The translations under genes and the position numbers were made by a program. From JANOBD01 sp031411495 (GTDB lineage: Bacteria; Planctomycetota; Phycisphaerae; Tepidisphaerales; Tepidisphaeraceae), in contig JANOBD010000063.1 in the NCBI GenBank assembly GCA_031411495.1, forward strand, positions 1 through 7,118: a DNA stretch of 7,118 bases, in the 5' to 3' direction. Positions 1-6,693 of this stretch are shown here, piece after piece. Each line of letters opens with the position of its first letter. Position 1 is the stretch's first letter. The notes below the pieces were generated by a model. It saw only the letters and a program-made list of their open reading frames with translations. It was not told the DNA's origin and did no database searches.

Positions 1-76
1 CGTGGCCCTTGAACCGGGCGTTTACTTTCGCTCTGGAATTCTCCGCCCATCCGCCCTACAAACACTTCTCTCTTTT

Positions 77-82
77 GAGGAG
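77..82 (+). promoter_or_regulatory. Shine-Dalgarno site of leuC
   Basis: GAGGAG sits 10 nt before the ATG at 93. It decides between three in-frame starts (TTG 9, ATG 93, ATG 108). Further upstream, TGGAAT (34-39) and TACAAA (57-62), 17 nt apart, form only a weak sigma-70-like pair, which I do not call as a promoter. Confidence 0.7.
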
Positions 83-92
83 CCACGAAACG

Positions 93-1499
93 ATGCCCGG
101 CCTCACCATGACCGAAAAGATCCTTGCCCGCCACGCCGGCAAGACCTCCGTCCGACCCGGCGAAAACGTCTGGGTCAACGTCGATGTCCTCATGACCCAC
201 GACGTCTGCGGCCCGGCCACCATCGGCATCTTCCACCAGGAGTTCGGCAAGACCGCGAAGGTGTGGGACAAGACCCGCGTCGTCGTCATCCCCGACCACT
301 ACATCTTCACCGCGGATGACAAGTGCCACCGCAACGTGCAGACGCTCCGCGACTTCGTCAAAGAGCAGGGCCTGCCCTACTTCTACGACCCGGAGTTCGT
401 CACGCTGAATCCCGGTATGCCCTCGCCCTACCGAGATCCGACCAAGACGAGCTACAAGGGCGTCTGTCACAAGGCGCTGCCCGAAGAAGGACACGTCCGC
501 CCGGGTGAGATTCTCCTCGGCACCGACAGCCACACCTGCACCGCCGGCGCGTTCGGCCAGTTCGCCACCGGCGTCGGCAATACCGATGCCGCGTTCACCC
601 TCGGCACCGGCCGCACCTGGCTCAAGGTTCCGCAGACCATGAAGTTCGTCTTCCACGGCGAGATCCCTGCGTATCTCACCGCGAAGGATCTGATTCTGCA
701 GGTCATCGGCGAGATCGGTGTCGACGGCGCGACCTACCGCTCCATGTACTTCGCCGGCGACGGCATCAAATCGCTCACGCTCGAAGACCGCATGACGCTC
801 ACCAACATGGCCATCGAGGCCGGCGGCAAGAACGGCATCTGCGACGTCGACGAGAAGACCCTCGCCTACGTCCGCGCCCGCTCGAACCGCCCGGACTGGG
901 ACGTCGTCACCGAAGACCGCGATGCCGAGTATCACAGCAGCTACGAGTGGGACCTCAACACGCTCGAGCCGCTGGTTGCCAAGCCACACTCGCCGGACAA
1001 CCGCGATACAGCGCGGAATTGCCGCGACGTGAAGCTCGACCAGGCCTACCTCGGCTCCTGCACCGGCGGCAAGATCACCGACATGATCTTCGCGGCCAAT
1101 ATCCTCAAGGGGAACAAGGTCAAGATCAAAACCTGGGTCGTGCCGGGCAGCACCGAAGTCCACAACGACATGAAGCGCCTCAACCTCCGCGGCGTCGAGA
1201 AAGACACCAACGAGAAGAGCATCGAAGACGTACTGCAAGACGCCGGCTGCACGATGGCACCTTCAGGCTGCGGCGCCTGTCTCGGCGGACCGCCGGACAC
1301 GATGGGCCGACTCAACAGTCCGCTCACGTGCATCAGCAGCACGAACCGCAACTTCCCCGGCCGCATGGGCGACAAGCGCGCGGGCGTCTATCTCGCGAGT
1401 CCGCTGACCGTTGCGGCAAGCGCTCTCACTGGGTATGTCACGGACCCACGCGAGTATGTGACGACGAAGATCGAGACCGGAACAGCCGGCGTCACCTGA
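93..1499 (+). CDS. leuC: 3-isopropylmalate dehydratase large subunit, plant-type (aconitase superfamily)
   Basis: In leucine biosynthesis this subunit, paired with a small subunit (LeuD), isomerises 2-isopropylmalate to 3-isopropylmalate in the cytoplasm. The 468 residues match the family length (E. coli LeuC is 466). Visible signatures are GTDSHTCTAGAFG (143-155), YLGSCTGGK (319-327) and SGCGACLGGP (391-400). The presumed [4Fe-4S] ligands are C323, C393 and C396. The SCTGGK wording and the C-terminal STNRNFPGRMG block (416-426) resemble plant isopropylmalate isomerase large subunits more than the SCTNSR type of E. coli; this comparison is from memory. The start at 93 is chosen because GAGGAG (77-82) lies 10 nt upstream. 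An in-frame TTG at 9 would add 28 unconserved residues, and the ATG at 108 is too far from the GAGGAG. The C-terminal swivel domain is absent, as expected for a two-subunit enzyme, but no leuD follows. An alternative is another aconitase-like hydratase serving the neighbouring methylcitrate genes. Confidence 0.88.
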   Translation: MPGLTMTEKILARHAGKTSVRPGENVWVNVDVLMTHDVCGPATIGIFHQEFGKTAKVWDKTRVVVIPDHYIFTADDKCHRNVQTLRDFVKEQGLPYFYDPEFVTLNPGMPSPYRDPTKTSYKGVCHKALPEEGHVRPGEILLGTDSHTCTAGAFGQFATGVGNTDAAFTLGTGRTWLKVPQTMKFVFHGEIPAYLTAKDLILQVIGEIGVDGATYRSMYFAGDGIKSLTLEDRMTLTNMAIEAGGKNGICDVDEKTLAYVRARSNRPDWDVVTEDRDAEYHSSYEWDLNTLEPLVAKPHSPDNRDTARNCRDVKLDQAYLGSCTGGKITDMIFAANILKGNKVKIKTWVVPGSTEVHNDMKRLNLRGVEKDTNEKSIEDVLQDAGCTMAPSGCGACLGGPPDTMGRLNSPLTCISSTNRNFPGRMGDKRAGVYLASPLTVAASALTGYVTDPREYVTTKIETGTAGVT

Positions 1500-1767
1500 T
1501 CGCTGAGTCCGGAAGGGCGCTTTGCTTCTGCCCTACGGGACCGCACACGTCGAGTGAATAGTTTGCACAGAATCCGTGCGAACTCGGCGGGGCTTGAGTA
1601 TCCTCGCCGGCGATCGCCGGGAGCAACGTGCTGCCGTCCAGGTTCAAAGACGGTGATTTCCTAGTGGAGAGCGTCCTAGGGGAACTCAAAGGAGTTGTAG
1701 CTCTTTGCGCGCGTTCGTTGCGAAGCCGGGCGTCGAGCGTGCGCGGCTGCTCGACGGCACTGCGTTA
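1500..1767. other. Non-coding gap between convergent leuC and prpD, with GC-rich hairpins
   Basis: No credible gene is present; the open frames here are short or run antisense into prpD. The region holds several possible structures. One is a weak 5-bp stem AGGGC/GCCCT just after leuC. Another is an 8-bp stem, 1585-1592 with 1602-1609 (one G-U pair, 9-nt loop). A perfect 14-bp palindrome, CCGGCGATCGCCGG, lies at 1607-1620 and shares bases with that stem, so the two cannot form together. None is followed by a clear run of T on either strand. Termination of the two facing transcripts probably happens here, but the sequence does not show a textbook intrinsic terminator. Confidence 0.6.
1731..1756 (-). 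terminator. Possible terminator hairpin after prpD
   Basis: CGTCGAGC (1731-1738) and GCTCGACG (1749-1756) form a perfect 8-bp stem with a 10-nt loop. It starts 11 nt past the prpD stop codon on the minus strand. There is no U tract after it, so it may be an RNA 3'-end protecting structure or a factor-dependent terminator instead of a canonical intrinsic one. Confidence 0.35.
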
Positions 1768-3204
1768 TCACTTCGCCAGCTTCGCCATGAACGCGTCGGC
1801 TCGCGTTGATTGCAGCATCGAAAGATCCCCGCAGAGTGATTCGATCCCCTTCGCACGGGACTCCTCACAACTCGTCCGCAGATTCGTCGCAAACTTCTCG
1901 ATCAGCAGCGGGATGCCTTCCTCGCGCCGACGGCGATGGCCCAGCGGATACTCCACCGCGACACGCTGCGACCTGCTACCATCCGCAAACTCGATCGTGA
2001 GCGCGTTGGCGATCGACCGCTTCTCCGGATCGAGGTAGTCGATGCTGTACTGCTTCTCTTCGGTCACGATCATCCTGTCGCGCAGCGCATCGATCTCGGG
2101 ATGGGCGGCGTGGAATGCGTTTTCGTAGTGCTCGGCCTTCAACTCGCCGAACAGGAGCCCGATCGCGATCATGTACTGCAGGCAGTGGTCGCGGTCGGCC
2201 GGGTTATTCATCGCCCCCTTCTTGTCGATGATCCGGATCGCGCTCTCGTGGGTCTGCACGTGGATCGCCTTGATCTCCTTCAGCCGATTCTTTACGACCG
2301 GGTGCAGCGCAAATGCGGCTTCAACTGCTGTCTGCGCGTGGAACTCCGCGGGAAACGCGATCTTGAAGAGGATGTTCTCCATCACGTACGAGCCCAGCGG
2401 CCGCTCCAGCACCACCGGCTTCTCCTTGAACAGCACGTCCTGAAACCCCCAGCGCGGCGAAGTGAGCGCGGTGGGAATGCCGATCTCGCCGTTCATCGCG
2501 ATCAGCGCGAGGCGGACGGCGCGGCTCGTGGCATCACCCGCGGCCCAGCTCTTGCGCGGCCCGGCGTTGGGCGCGTGGCGATAGGTGCGCAGCGACTGGC
2601 CATCCACCCACGCGTGCGAGAGCGCATTGATGATCTGCTGACGCGTGCCGCCGAGCATTTTCGTCGCGACGGCGGTAGACGCGACCTTCACCAGCACGAC
2701 GTGATCGAGCCCGACGCGGTTGAAACTGTTCTGAAGCGCGAGCACGCCCTGGATCTCGTGCGCCTTGATCATCGCGGTAAGCACTTCGCCCATGGTCACG
2801 GCGCGCGAGCCCGATCGGCAGAGATAATCCGCGACAGCGAGAATGGCGCCGAGGTTGTCGGAGGGATGCCCCCACTCGGCCGCGAGCCAGGTGTCGTTGA
2901 AATCGAGCCAGCGGACGATGCAGCCGATGTCGAACGCGCCCTTGATTGGATCGAGCTCAAAGCTCGTGCCCGGCACGCGCACGCCGTTGGTCATCGTCGC
3001 GCCGGGAACGACCGGCCCGAGGTGTTTCACGCAATCGGGAAAGGTGAGCGCGAGCAAACCGCAGCCGAGGCTGTCCATCAGGCAATACCGCGCGGTGTCG
3101 ATCGCGAGGTCGCTGAACGGTTTCGTGTCGAGCACATAGTCGGCGATTTCACAAAGGAGCGAGTCGGGATCGGGCCGGGCGGCGTCATGGGTGGCGTGGT
3201 GCAT
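1768..3204 (-). CDS. prpD: 2-methylcitrate dehydratase PrpD
   Basis: PrpD removes water from (2S,3S)-2-methylcitrate to give 2-methyl-cis-aconitate, the second step of the methylcitrate cycle, in the cytoplasm and without an iron-sulfur cluster. The 478 residues cover the whole MmgE/PrpD family (E. coli PrpD is 483) and resemble the enterobacterial enzyme along their length. Clear blocks are RWLDFNDTWLAAEWGHPSDN (98-117), the HEIQG region (149-153), GPRKSWAAGDATSRAVR (215-231) and NPADRDHC (334-341). The helical N-terminal domain runs to about residue 270 and the smaller C-terminal domain to about 455. The ATG at 3204 gives the family-typical N-terminus but has no Shine-Dalgarno match. The gene is last in prpB-prpC-prpD. 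It is separated from prpC by 153 bp, nearly all of it an inverted-repeat element whose near end is only 16 nt from this start codon, so the element forms most of the prpD leader. Confidence 0.95.
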   Translation of the reverse strand: MHHATHDAARPDPDSLLCEIADYVLDTKPFSDLAIDTARYCLMDSLGCGLLALTFPDCVKHLGPVVPGATMTNGVRVPGTSFELDPIKGAFDIGCIVRWLDFNDTWLAAEWGHPSDNLGAILAVADYLCRSGSRAVTMGEVLTAMIKAHEIQGVLALQNSFNRVGLDHVVLVKVASTAVATKMLGGTRQQIINALSHAWVDGQSLRTYRHAPNAGPRKSWAAGDATSRAVRLALIAMNGEIGIPTALTSPRWGFQDVLFKEKPVVLERPLGSYVMENILFKIAFPAEFHAQTAVEAAFALHPVVKNRLKEIKAIHVQTHESAIRIIDKKGAMNNPADRDHCLQYMIAIGLLFGELKAEHYENAFHAAHPEIDALRDRMIVTEEKQYSIDYLDPEKRSIANALTIEFADGSRSQRVAVEYPLGHRRRREEGIPLLIEKFATNLRTSCEESRAKGIESLCGDLSMLQSTRADAFMAKLAK

Positions 3205-3220
3205 GGCTACTAACGTAACC

Positions 3221-3353
3221 GATGGTCGCGAAGAACGAAGGTGTCGAAGTCTCGCGAAGAAACCTTTGCAAAACGATCTACAAAATCGCGGTTCCGATCC
3301 AGCTTGTGCTGCGTCTTCGCGAGCCTTCTCTTCCTTCGATCTTCGCGACGATC
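3221..3353. repeat. Nested inverted-repeat element between prpC and prpD (MITE-like)
   Basis: The terminal arms, 3221-3241 and 3333-3353, are inverted copies matching at 19 of 21 bases. An inner pair, 3246-3260 and 3314-3328, matches at 14 of 15. All four arms carry the core TCGCGAAGA or its complement TCTTCGCGA (starts 3226, 3252, 3314 and 3340). AACC lies directly outside both ends (3217-3220 and 3354-3357), like a 4-bp target-site duplication. The central part (about 3261-3313) shows no coding sequence. The block fills the gap between the prpC stop and the prpD start, and its transcript could fold into one long hairpin. A short non-autonomous transposable element is the likeliest reading. 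An intercistronic RNA-processing hairpin is the alternative. Confidence 0.6.
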
Positions 3354-3357
3354 AACC

Positions 3358-4503
3358 TCACGACCGTAGCCCGATCTCCACCCACTCCGCACTCGCCGGC
3401 CCGGTGTAGTCGGCGCTCGGCCGGATGATGCGGTTATTCGCGCGCTGCTCGAACACGTGGGCACACCAGCCGCTGACGCGCGAGCACGCGAAGATCGGTG
3501 TGAACAGCTTGGTCGGGATGCCCATCGCACGGTACGCCGGCGCGTGGTAGTAGTCGGCGTTCGGGAAGAGCTTCTTCTCGCGGCCCATCACCTGCTCGAC
3601 GCGCCGGGCGATCGCGTAAAGCTGCTCGCGCTTCGCGTCGCCCTTGCTGAGGCGCTCCGCCCAGCTCTGGATGATCGGCGAGCGCGGGTCGGCGCTGCGG
3701 TACACCGGGTGGCCGAAGCCCATGATCTTTTCCTTCGCGGCGAGCATCCGGAGGATTTCCATCTCGCCGGCGTCGGGCGAGTCGAATCGCTCGAGCATCT
3801 CCATCGCGGCTTCGTTCGCCCCGCCGTGCAACGGGCCGCGCAGCGAACCGATCGCGCCGGTGACGCACGAGTAAAGGTCGCTCAGCGTGGAGGCACACAC
3901 GCGGGCGGTAAACGTCGACGCGTTGAACTCGTGCTCCGCGTACAGGATCAGCGACGCGTTCATCGCCGCCGCGTGTGCTTCGCTGGGCACGCGATCGTGC
4001 AGCAGGTAGAGAAAGTTGCCGGCGTGCGATCCGTCGTTGGTCGCGGTTTCGATCCGTTTGCCGTCGTGCGAGAAGCGGTACCAGTAGAGGAGGATCGACG
4101 GGAGCGCGCCGACGAGCCGGGCGGCGATCTTCTGCTGCTCGGCGAAGCTGTGTTCGGGGTCATAGCTGCCCAGCATCGACACGCCGGTGCGGATCGCGTC
4201 CATCGGATGCGCGTCGCGCGGGATCAGTTCGAGCACGGCGCGCAGCGCGGCCGGCAACTCGCGGGCGTTGATCAGTTCATCGCGGAAGGAGTGCAGCTCG
4301 GCCCGGTTGGGCAGCTTGCCACGAAGGAGCATGTACGCGACTTCTTCGAACGATGCGTTCTCGGCGAGCACTTCGATGGGGTAGCCGCGGTAGGTCAGCC
4401 CCACGCCGTCTTTGCCGACGGTGGAGAGCGACGTCTCACCGGCGGATTGCCCGCGAAGTCCGGCACCGCCGATCTTGCCCGCGTTGGAAGTTGCTTCGGC
4501 CAT
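3358..4503 (-). CDS. prpC: 2-methylcitrate synthase PrpC
   Basis: PrpC condenses propionyl-CoA with oxaloacetate to 2-methylcitrate and CoA, the entry step of the methylcitrate cycle. The 381 residues match the family (E. coli PrpC is 389). The citrate-synthase catalytic residues are visible: H226 in GPLHGGANE, H265 in GFGHPVYRSADPR and D317 in FPNADYY. FNASTFTARV (193-202) and the C-terminal NNRIIRPSADYTGP (356-369) are typical of PrpC rather than housekeeping citrate synthase. The ATG at 4503 is preferred because GGAG (4512-4515) lies 8 nt upstream. The ATG at 4509 would leave only 2 nt, although it would create a classic ATGA overlap with the prpB stop. With the 4503 start the gap to prpB is 2 nt, so the genes are almost certainly co-transcribed and translationally coupled. 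Longer in-frame extensions would run through prpB and are not real. Some activity on acetyl-CoA is possible for the family. Confidence 0.95.
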   Translation of the reverse strand: MAEATSNAGKIGGAGLRGQSAGETSLSTVGKDGVGLTYRGYPIEVLAENASFEEVAYMLLRGKLPNRAELHSFRDELINARELPAALRAVLELIPRDAHPMDAIRTGVSMLGSYDPEHSFAEQQKIAARLVGALPSILLYWYRFSHDGKRIETATNDGSHAGNFLYLLHDRVPSEAHAAAMNASLILYAEHEFNASTFTARVCASTLSDLYSCVTGAIGSLRGPLHGGANEAAMEMLERFDSPDAGEMEILRMLAAKEKIMGFGHPVYRSADPRSPIIQSWAERLSKGDAKREQLYAIARRVEQVMGREKKLFPNADYYHAPAYRAMGIPTKLFTPIFACSRVSGWCAHVFEQRANNRIIRPSADYTGPASAEWVEIGLRS

Positions 4504-4505
4504 GA

Positions 4506-5399
4506 TCATTTCTCCGGATGGCGTGAGTTCAGGTGGTCGATCTGTTGTTCGTACGCATGGTAGTCGAGTACGTCGTAGAGCTGCTCGCGGGTTTGTATCA
4601 TTTCGAGCATATCCGCCTGGCGATCCTCCGCGAGCGATTGATACACGCGCTCGGCGGCCCGGCTCATGGCGCGAAACGCACTCAGCGGATAAAGCACTAT
4701 CGCGACGCCCGTGCTGGCAATCTGTGCCCGCGTGATCGTCGGCGTCTTGCCGAACTCGGTGAGGTTCGCCAGCACCGGCACGCGGACCGCGTCGCAGAAT
4801 GTTCTGTATTCGTCGAGCGAGCGCAGCGCCTCGGCAAAGATCATCTCCGCTCCGGCTTCGACGTAGCGATTGGCGCGGTCGATCGCGCCCGAAACACCTT
4901 CGGTGGCCGCCGCGTCCGTCCGTGCCATGAGCACGACCTCGCGTCCCGCGCCTTCGAGCGCGGACCGGATGCGGTCGCACATCTCATCGGTCGACACGAT
5001 CGCCTTGCCCGGCCGGTGGCCGCAGCGTTTCTCGGCGACCTGATCCTCCATGTGAACGGCTGCGACGCCGGCGCGTTTCATCTCGCGCATCGTCCGCGTG
5101 ATGCTGAGCGCGCCGCCCCAGCCGGTGTCGATGTCCACCAGCAGCGGCAGGTCGCACGCGCCGGTGATCCGGCGCACGTCTTCGAGCACGTTATCGAGCG
5201 AGGTCATCCCCAGATCCGGCAGGCCGAAGGATGCGTTGGCGACACCCGCCCCCGAGAGGTAGACCGCCTTGTGCCCCGCCCGCTTGGCGAGCATCGCGCA
5301 GAACGCGTTGATGACCCCGACGATCACCAGCGGCTTGTTCGCGGCGACGACGTCGCGAAACCGACGGGCGGGAGAAAAATCAGGAGCGATCAGCGACAC
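4506..5399 (-). CDS. prpB: 2-methylisocitrate lyase PrpB
   Basis: PrpB cleaves (2R,3S)-2-methylisocitrate into pyruvate and succinate, the last step of the methylcitrate cycle. It belongs to the isocitrate lyase/PEP mutase TIM-barrel superfamily and needs Mg2+. The 297 residues equal the family length (E. coli PrpB is 296). The catalytic signature KRCGH is at 124-128, with C126 as the active-site cysteine. Metal and substrate positions are present: D62 in GLPDLG, D89 and D91 in LLVDIDTG, E118 in MEDQ and R160 in MARTD. The YPLSAFRAM stretch near residues 237-245 is strongly PrpB-like. The start is a GTG at 5399 with a perfect GGAGG (5406-5410) 6 nt upstream. It is the first gene of the prp cluster. 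Its stop lies 2 nt before the chosen prpC start. A decayed Uma2-like gene ends 32 nt upstream on the same strand, so the operon promoter must lie inside or beyond that remnant. Confidence 0.96.
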   Translation of the reverse strand: MSLIAPDFSPARRFRDVVAANKPLVIVGVINAFCAMLAKRAGHKAVYLSGAGVANASFGLPDLGMTSLDNVLEDVRRITGACDLPLLVDIDTGWGGALSITRTMREMKRAGVAAVHMEDQVAEKRCGHRPGKAIVSTDEMCDRIRSALEGAGREVVLMARTDAAATEGVSGAIDRANRYVEAGAEMIFAEALRSLDEYRTFCDAVRVPVLANLTEFGKTPTITRAQIASTGVAIVLYPLSAFRAMSRAAERVYQSLAEDRQADMLEMIQTREQLYDVLDYHAYEQQIDHLNSRHPEK

Positions 5400-5405
5400 G
5401 AGAAA

Positions 5406-5410
5406 CCTCC
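5406..5410 (-). promoter_or_regulatory. Shine-Dalgarno site of prpB
   Basis: On the minus strand this reads GGAGG, 6 nt before the GTG start at 5399. It is the best ribosome-binding site in the window and supports a non-ATG start for prpB. Confidence 0.8.
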
Positions 5411-5431
5411 GCGAGAAAGGGCCGCGAGAGA

Positions 5432-5737
5432 TTACGCCTGCGCCTCGGCTTCGTCGAACATCGCCTTCACATTGAGCTTCAGCCCGTCGAGCAGCGCGCT
5501 GGTGAGCGTGTCGCCGGAACCGAAGTTTCCAAGTTCCGTGTAGGTTGTTCCATTCAGCGTCAGAACCGTCACGCAGCGATTTTCAGGATCGACGATCCAG
5601 TATTCGGGGATGCCGTTGAGGGCGTACTCGACCCGTTTTGTTTCGACGTCGTGTCGGCGGTTGGTTTCGGTGACGATTTCCACCTGTTCGATCGTGAGTG
5701 GCCGTGCCTGTTCCGAACTTTCGAGCAATGCGGGCAT
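5432..5737 (-). pseudogene. Truncated Uma2/DUF820-family nuclease-like gene (internal deletion)
   Basis: The 101-residue product carries the C-terminal half of the Uma2 family (restriction-endonuclease-like fold, function poorly known). It has an EIVTETN-type strand (20-26), then HDVETKRVEYALNGIPEYWI (29-48), VDPENR (49-54), and a tail with GDTLTS and a terminal acidic run. Intact members are about 180-200 residues, with an N-terminal core ending in a PDLVVEI-like motif. Here residues 1-18 look like a plausible Uma2 N-terminus (ARPLTIEQ), and the frame then jumps directly into the strand that should follow PD, so roughly 80-90 central codons seem to be missing. The start used is the ATG at 5737; an in-frame start at 5800 would add residues unlike the family. 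There is no ribosome-binding site. The stop lies 32 nt from prpB on the same strand. The reading frame is still open, so a short expressed product cannot be excluded. Confidence 0.65.
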
Positions 5738-5828
5738 GACCGGATGATACGGCGTGACGCGCCCGCCGCCTACAGAATTGCATCGAAGATGCATTGACAC
5801 CGCGCCTCAATCATGGCTCCATTCCCAT
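5738..5828. promoter_or_regulatory. Divergent intergenic region with operator-like palindrome
   Basis: These 91 bp separate the Uma2 remnant/prp operon (-) from the unknown gene at 5829 (+), so promoters for either side may lie here. TGCATC (5779-5784) and GATGCA (5788-5793) form a perfect inverted repeat around GAA. A perfect -35-like TTGACA occurs at 5794-5799 on the plus strand, abutting the palindrome. However, no convincing -10 is found 16-18 nt downstream, and the start codon is only 30 nt away. The palindrome could be a repressor site, but this is inference. Confidence 0.3.
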
Positions 5829-6692
5829 ATGCCGCTCGACCTCCAAGCCCGCTTCGAACGCATGCTCAACGCCTCGCGCGACACCGGCGACGGCGGACGC
5901 GAAATCCTTGAAACCGCCTACCACACCCTCGCCGCCGGCAAGGCGATGCTGCGCTGGCCGGACGTCGGCCTCGAAGACCTCTGGGCCCACGCGCTCAAGG
6001 AAGGCCGCACCATGTTCGACGACCCCGCCGTCCGCTGGGGCAAGACCGGCCCGAAGGAAACCGCCGACATGCTCGGCCAGACCACCATCGGCCCGTGGCA
6101 AATGACCCTCCGCAATGTCCAGAAAGAATACGGCCCGCAGTTCGGCGTGAAGTCGGAGTGGACGGCCGGACAGGTCTTCGAGTTCTGCCAGAAACACCCG
6201 CAAATCCAGGCGGGCATGATCTGCGACTACATCCAGATCAGCTACTCCACCTACGGCACGCGCTCGCCTTACGCGATCCAGCGCTACTTCTGGCTGGCCG
6301 CGTTCGTGCGCGGCGAGATCGGTCAGGGCGCGTGGGACAGCAGCGTCCTCCCCAAGCCGCCCGATGGTGACTGGACCAAGCTCACCGCCGCCATGAAGCG
6401 CGACACCGGCTTCTACGCCAAGCAGATCCTGTTAGGCACCGACTACAACCGTCGCGGCCTGCTCTACTGGCTCTGGCTCAACGACGATCTGGATGCGATC
6501 AAAGCGACGCTGCAAACCTGGGCCGACCAGCGCGATGGAAGCTGGGACGAAGCCGAGGCACAAGCCAACCTCATCGGCCCGCGCGGGCGGTATCACATCA
6601 GCGCGGACGATCTGCAGTACGTGCCGGAGGAGGAATGCAGGAAAGCGATCGCGAGCGCGCTCGAGCGGATCAAACCACGAGAAGGAAACTGA
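5829..6692 (+). CDS. Unrecognised Trp-rich soluble protein of 287 residues
   Basis: I do not recognise a named family. The product is rich in tryptophan (12 in 287: residues 43, 52, 70, 90, 111, 155, 169, 182, 214, 216, 231 and 239) and also in tyrosine. It has no signal peptide and no clear membrane segment. Notable stretches are WPDVGLEDLW (43-52), GQTTIGPWQMT (83-93), ICDYIQISYSTYGTRSPYAI (131-150), LLGTDYNRRGLLYWLWLNDD (201-220) and a charged C-terminus (about 260-287). The GPWQMT segment faintly recalls the G-x-x-Q turn of lysozyme-like folds, but nothing else confirms that. Codon use shows the strong third-position G/C bias of the neighbouring genes, which supports real coding. The ATG at 5829 is chosen because upstream in-frame residues look non-coding; it lacks a Shine-Dalgarno site. 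A small open frame begins 1 nt after its stop, suggesting coupled translation. Confidence 0.8.
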   Translation: MPLDLQARFERMLNASRDTGDGGREILETAYHTLAAGKAMLRWPDVGLEDLWAHALKEGRTMFDDPAVRWGKTGPKETADMLGQTTIGPWQMTLRNVQKEYGPQFGVKSEWTAGQVFEFCQKHPQIQAGMICDYIQISYSTYGTRSPYAIQRYFWLAAFVRGEIGQGAWDSSVLPKPPDGDWTKLTAAMKRDTGFYAKQILLGTDYNRRGLLYWLWLNDDLDAIKATLQTWADQRDGSWDEAEAQANLIGPRGRYHISADDLQYVPEEECRKAIASALERIKPREGN

Positions 6693-6693
6693 C

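Noticed and set aside
9..92. TTG start at 9 extending leuC by 28 residues
   Set aside because: The added residues do not resemble the family N-terminus, and a strong GAGGAG sits 10 nt before the ATG at 93.
1628..2038. 136-residue plus-strand frame entering prpD from the gap
   Set aside because: Most of it is antisense to the prpD 3' end. The non-overlapping part has no ribosome-binding site or family resemblance.
1936..3213. 425-residue open frame on the plus strand
   Set aside because: It is fully antisense to prpD, with the Arg/Asp/His/Val-rich composition typical of shadow frames in GC-rich genes.
3457..4563. 368-residue open frame on the plus strand
   Set aside because: It is antisense to prpC and part of prpB, with no recognisable motif and shadow composition.
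4504..4980. Long in-frame extension of prpC to 540 residues
   Set aside because: The extra 159 codons overlap prpB in another frame, show low-complexity Arg-rich content, and PrpC family length fits the 4503 start.
4533..5543. 336-residue open frame on the plus strand
   Set aside because: It is antisense to prpB and the Uma2 remnant, and the opposite strand has confident family matches.
5794..5829. Complete sigma-70 promoter for the 5829 gene
   Set aside because: TTGACA is perfect, but the hexamers 16-18 nt downstream (for example CTCCAT, TCCATT) do not resemble TATAAT.
5811..6203. 130-residue open frame on the minus strand
   Set aside because: It is antisense to the 287-residue gene, whose strand shows the expected third-position GC bias.
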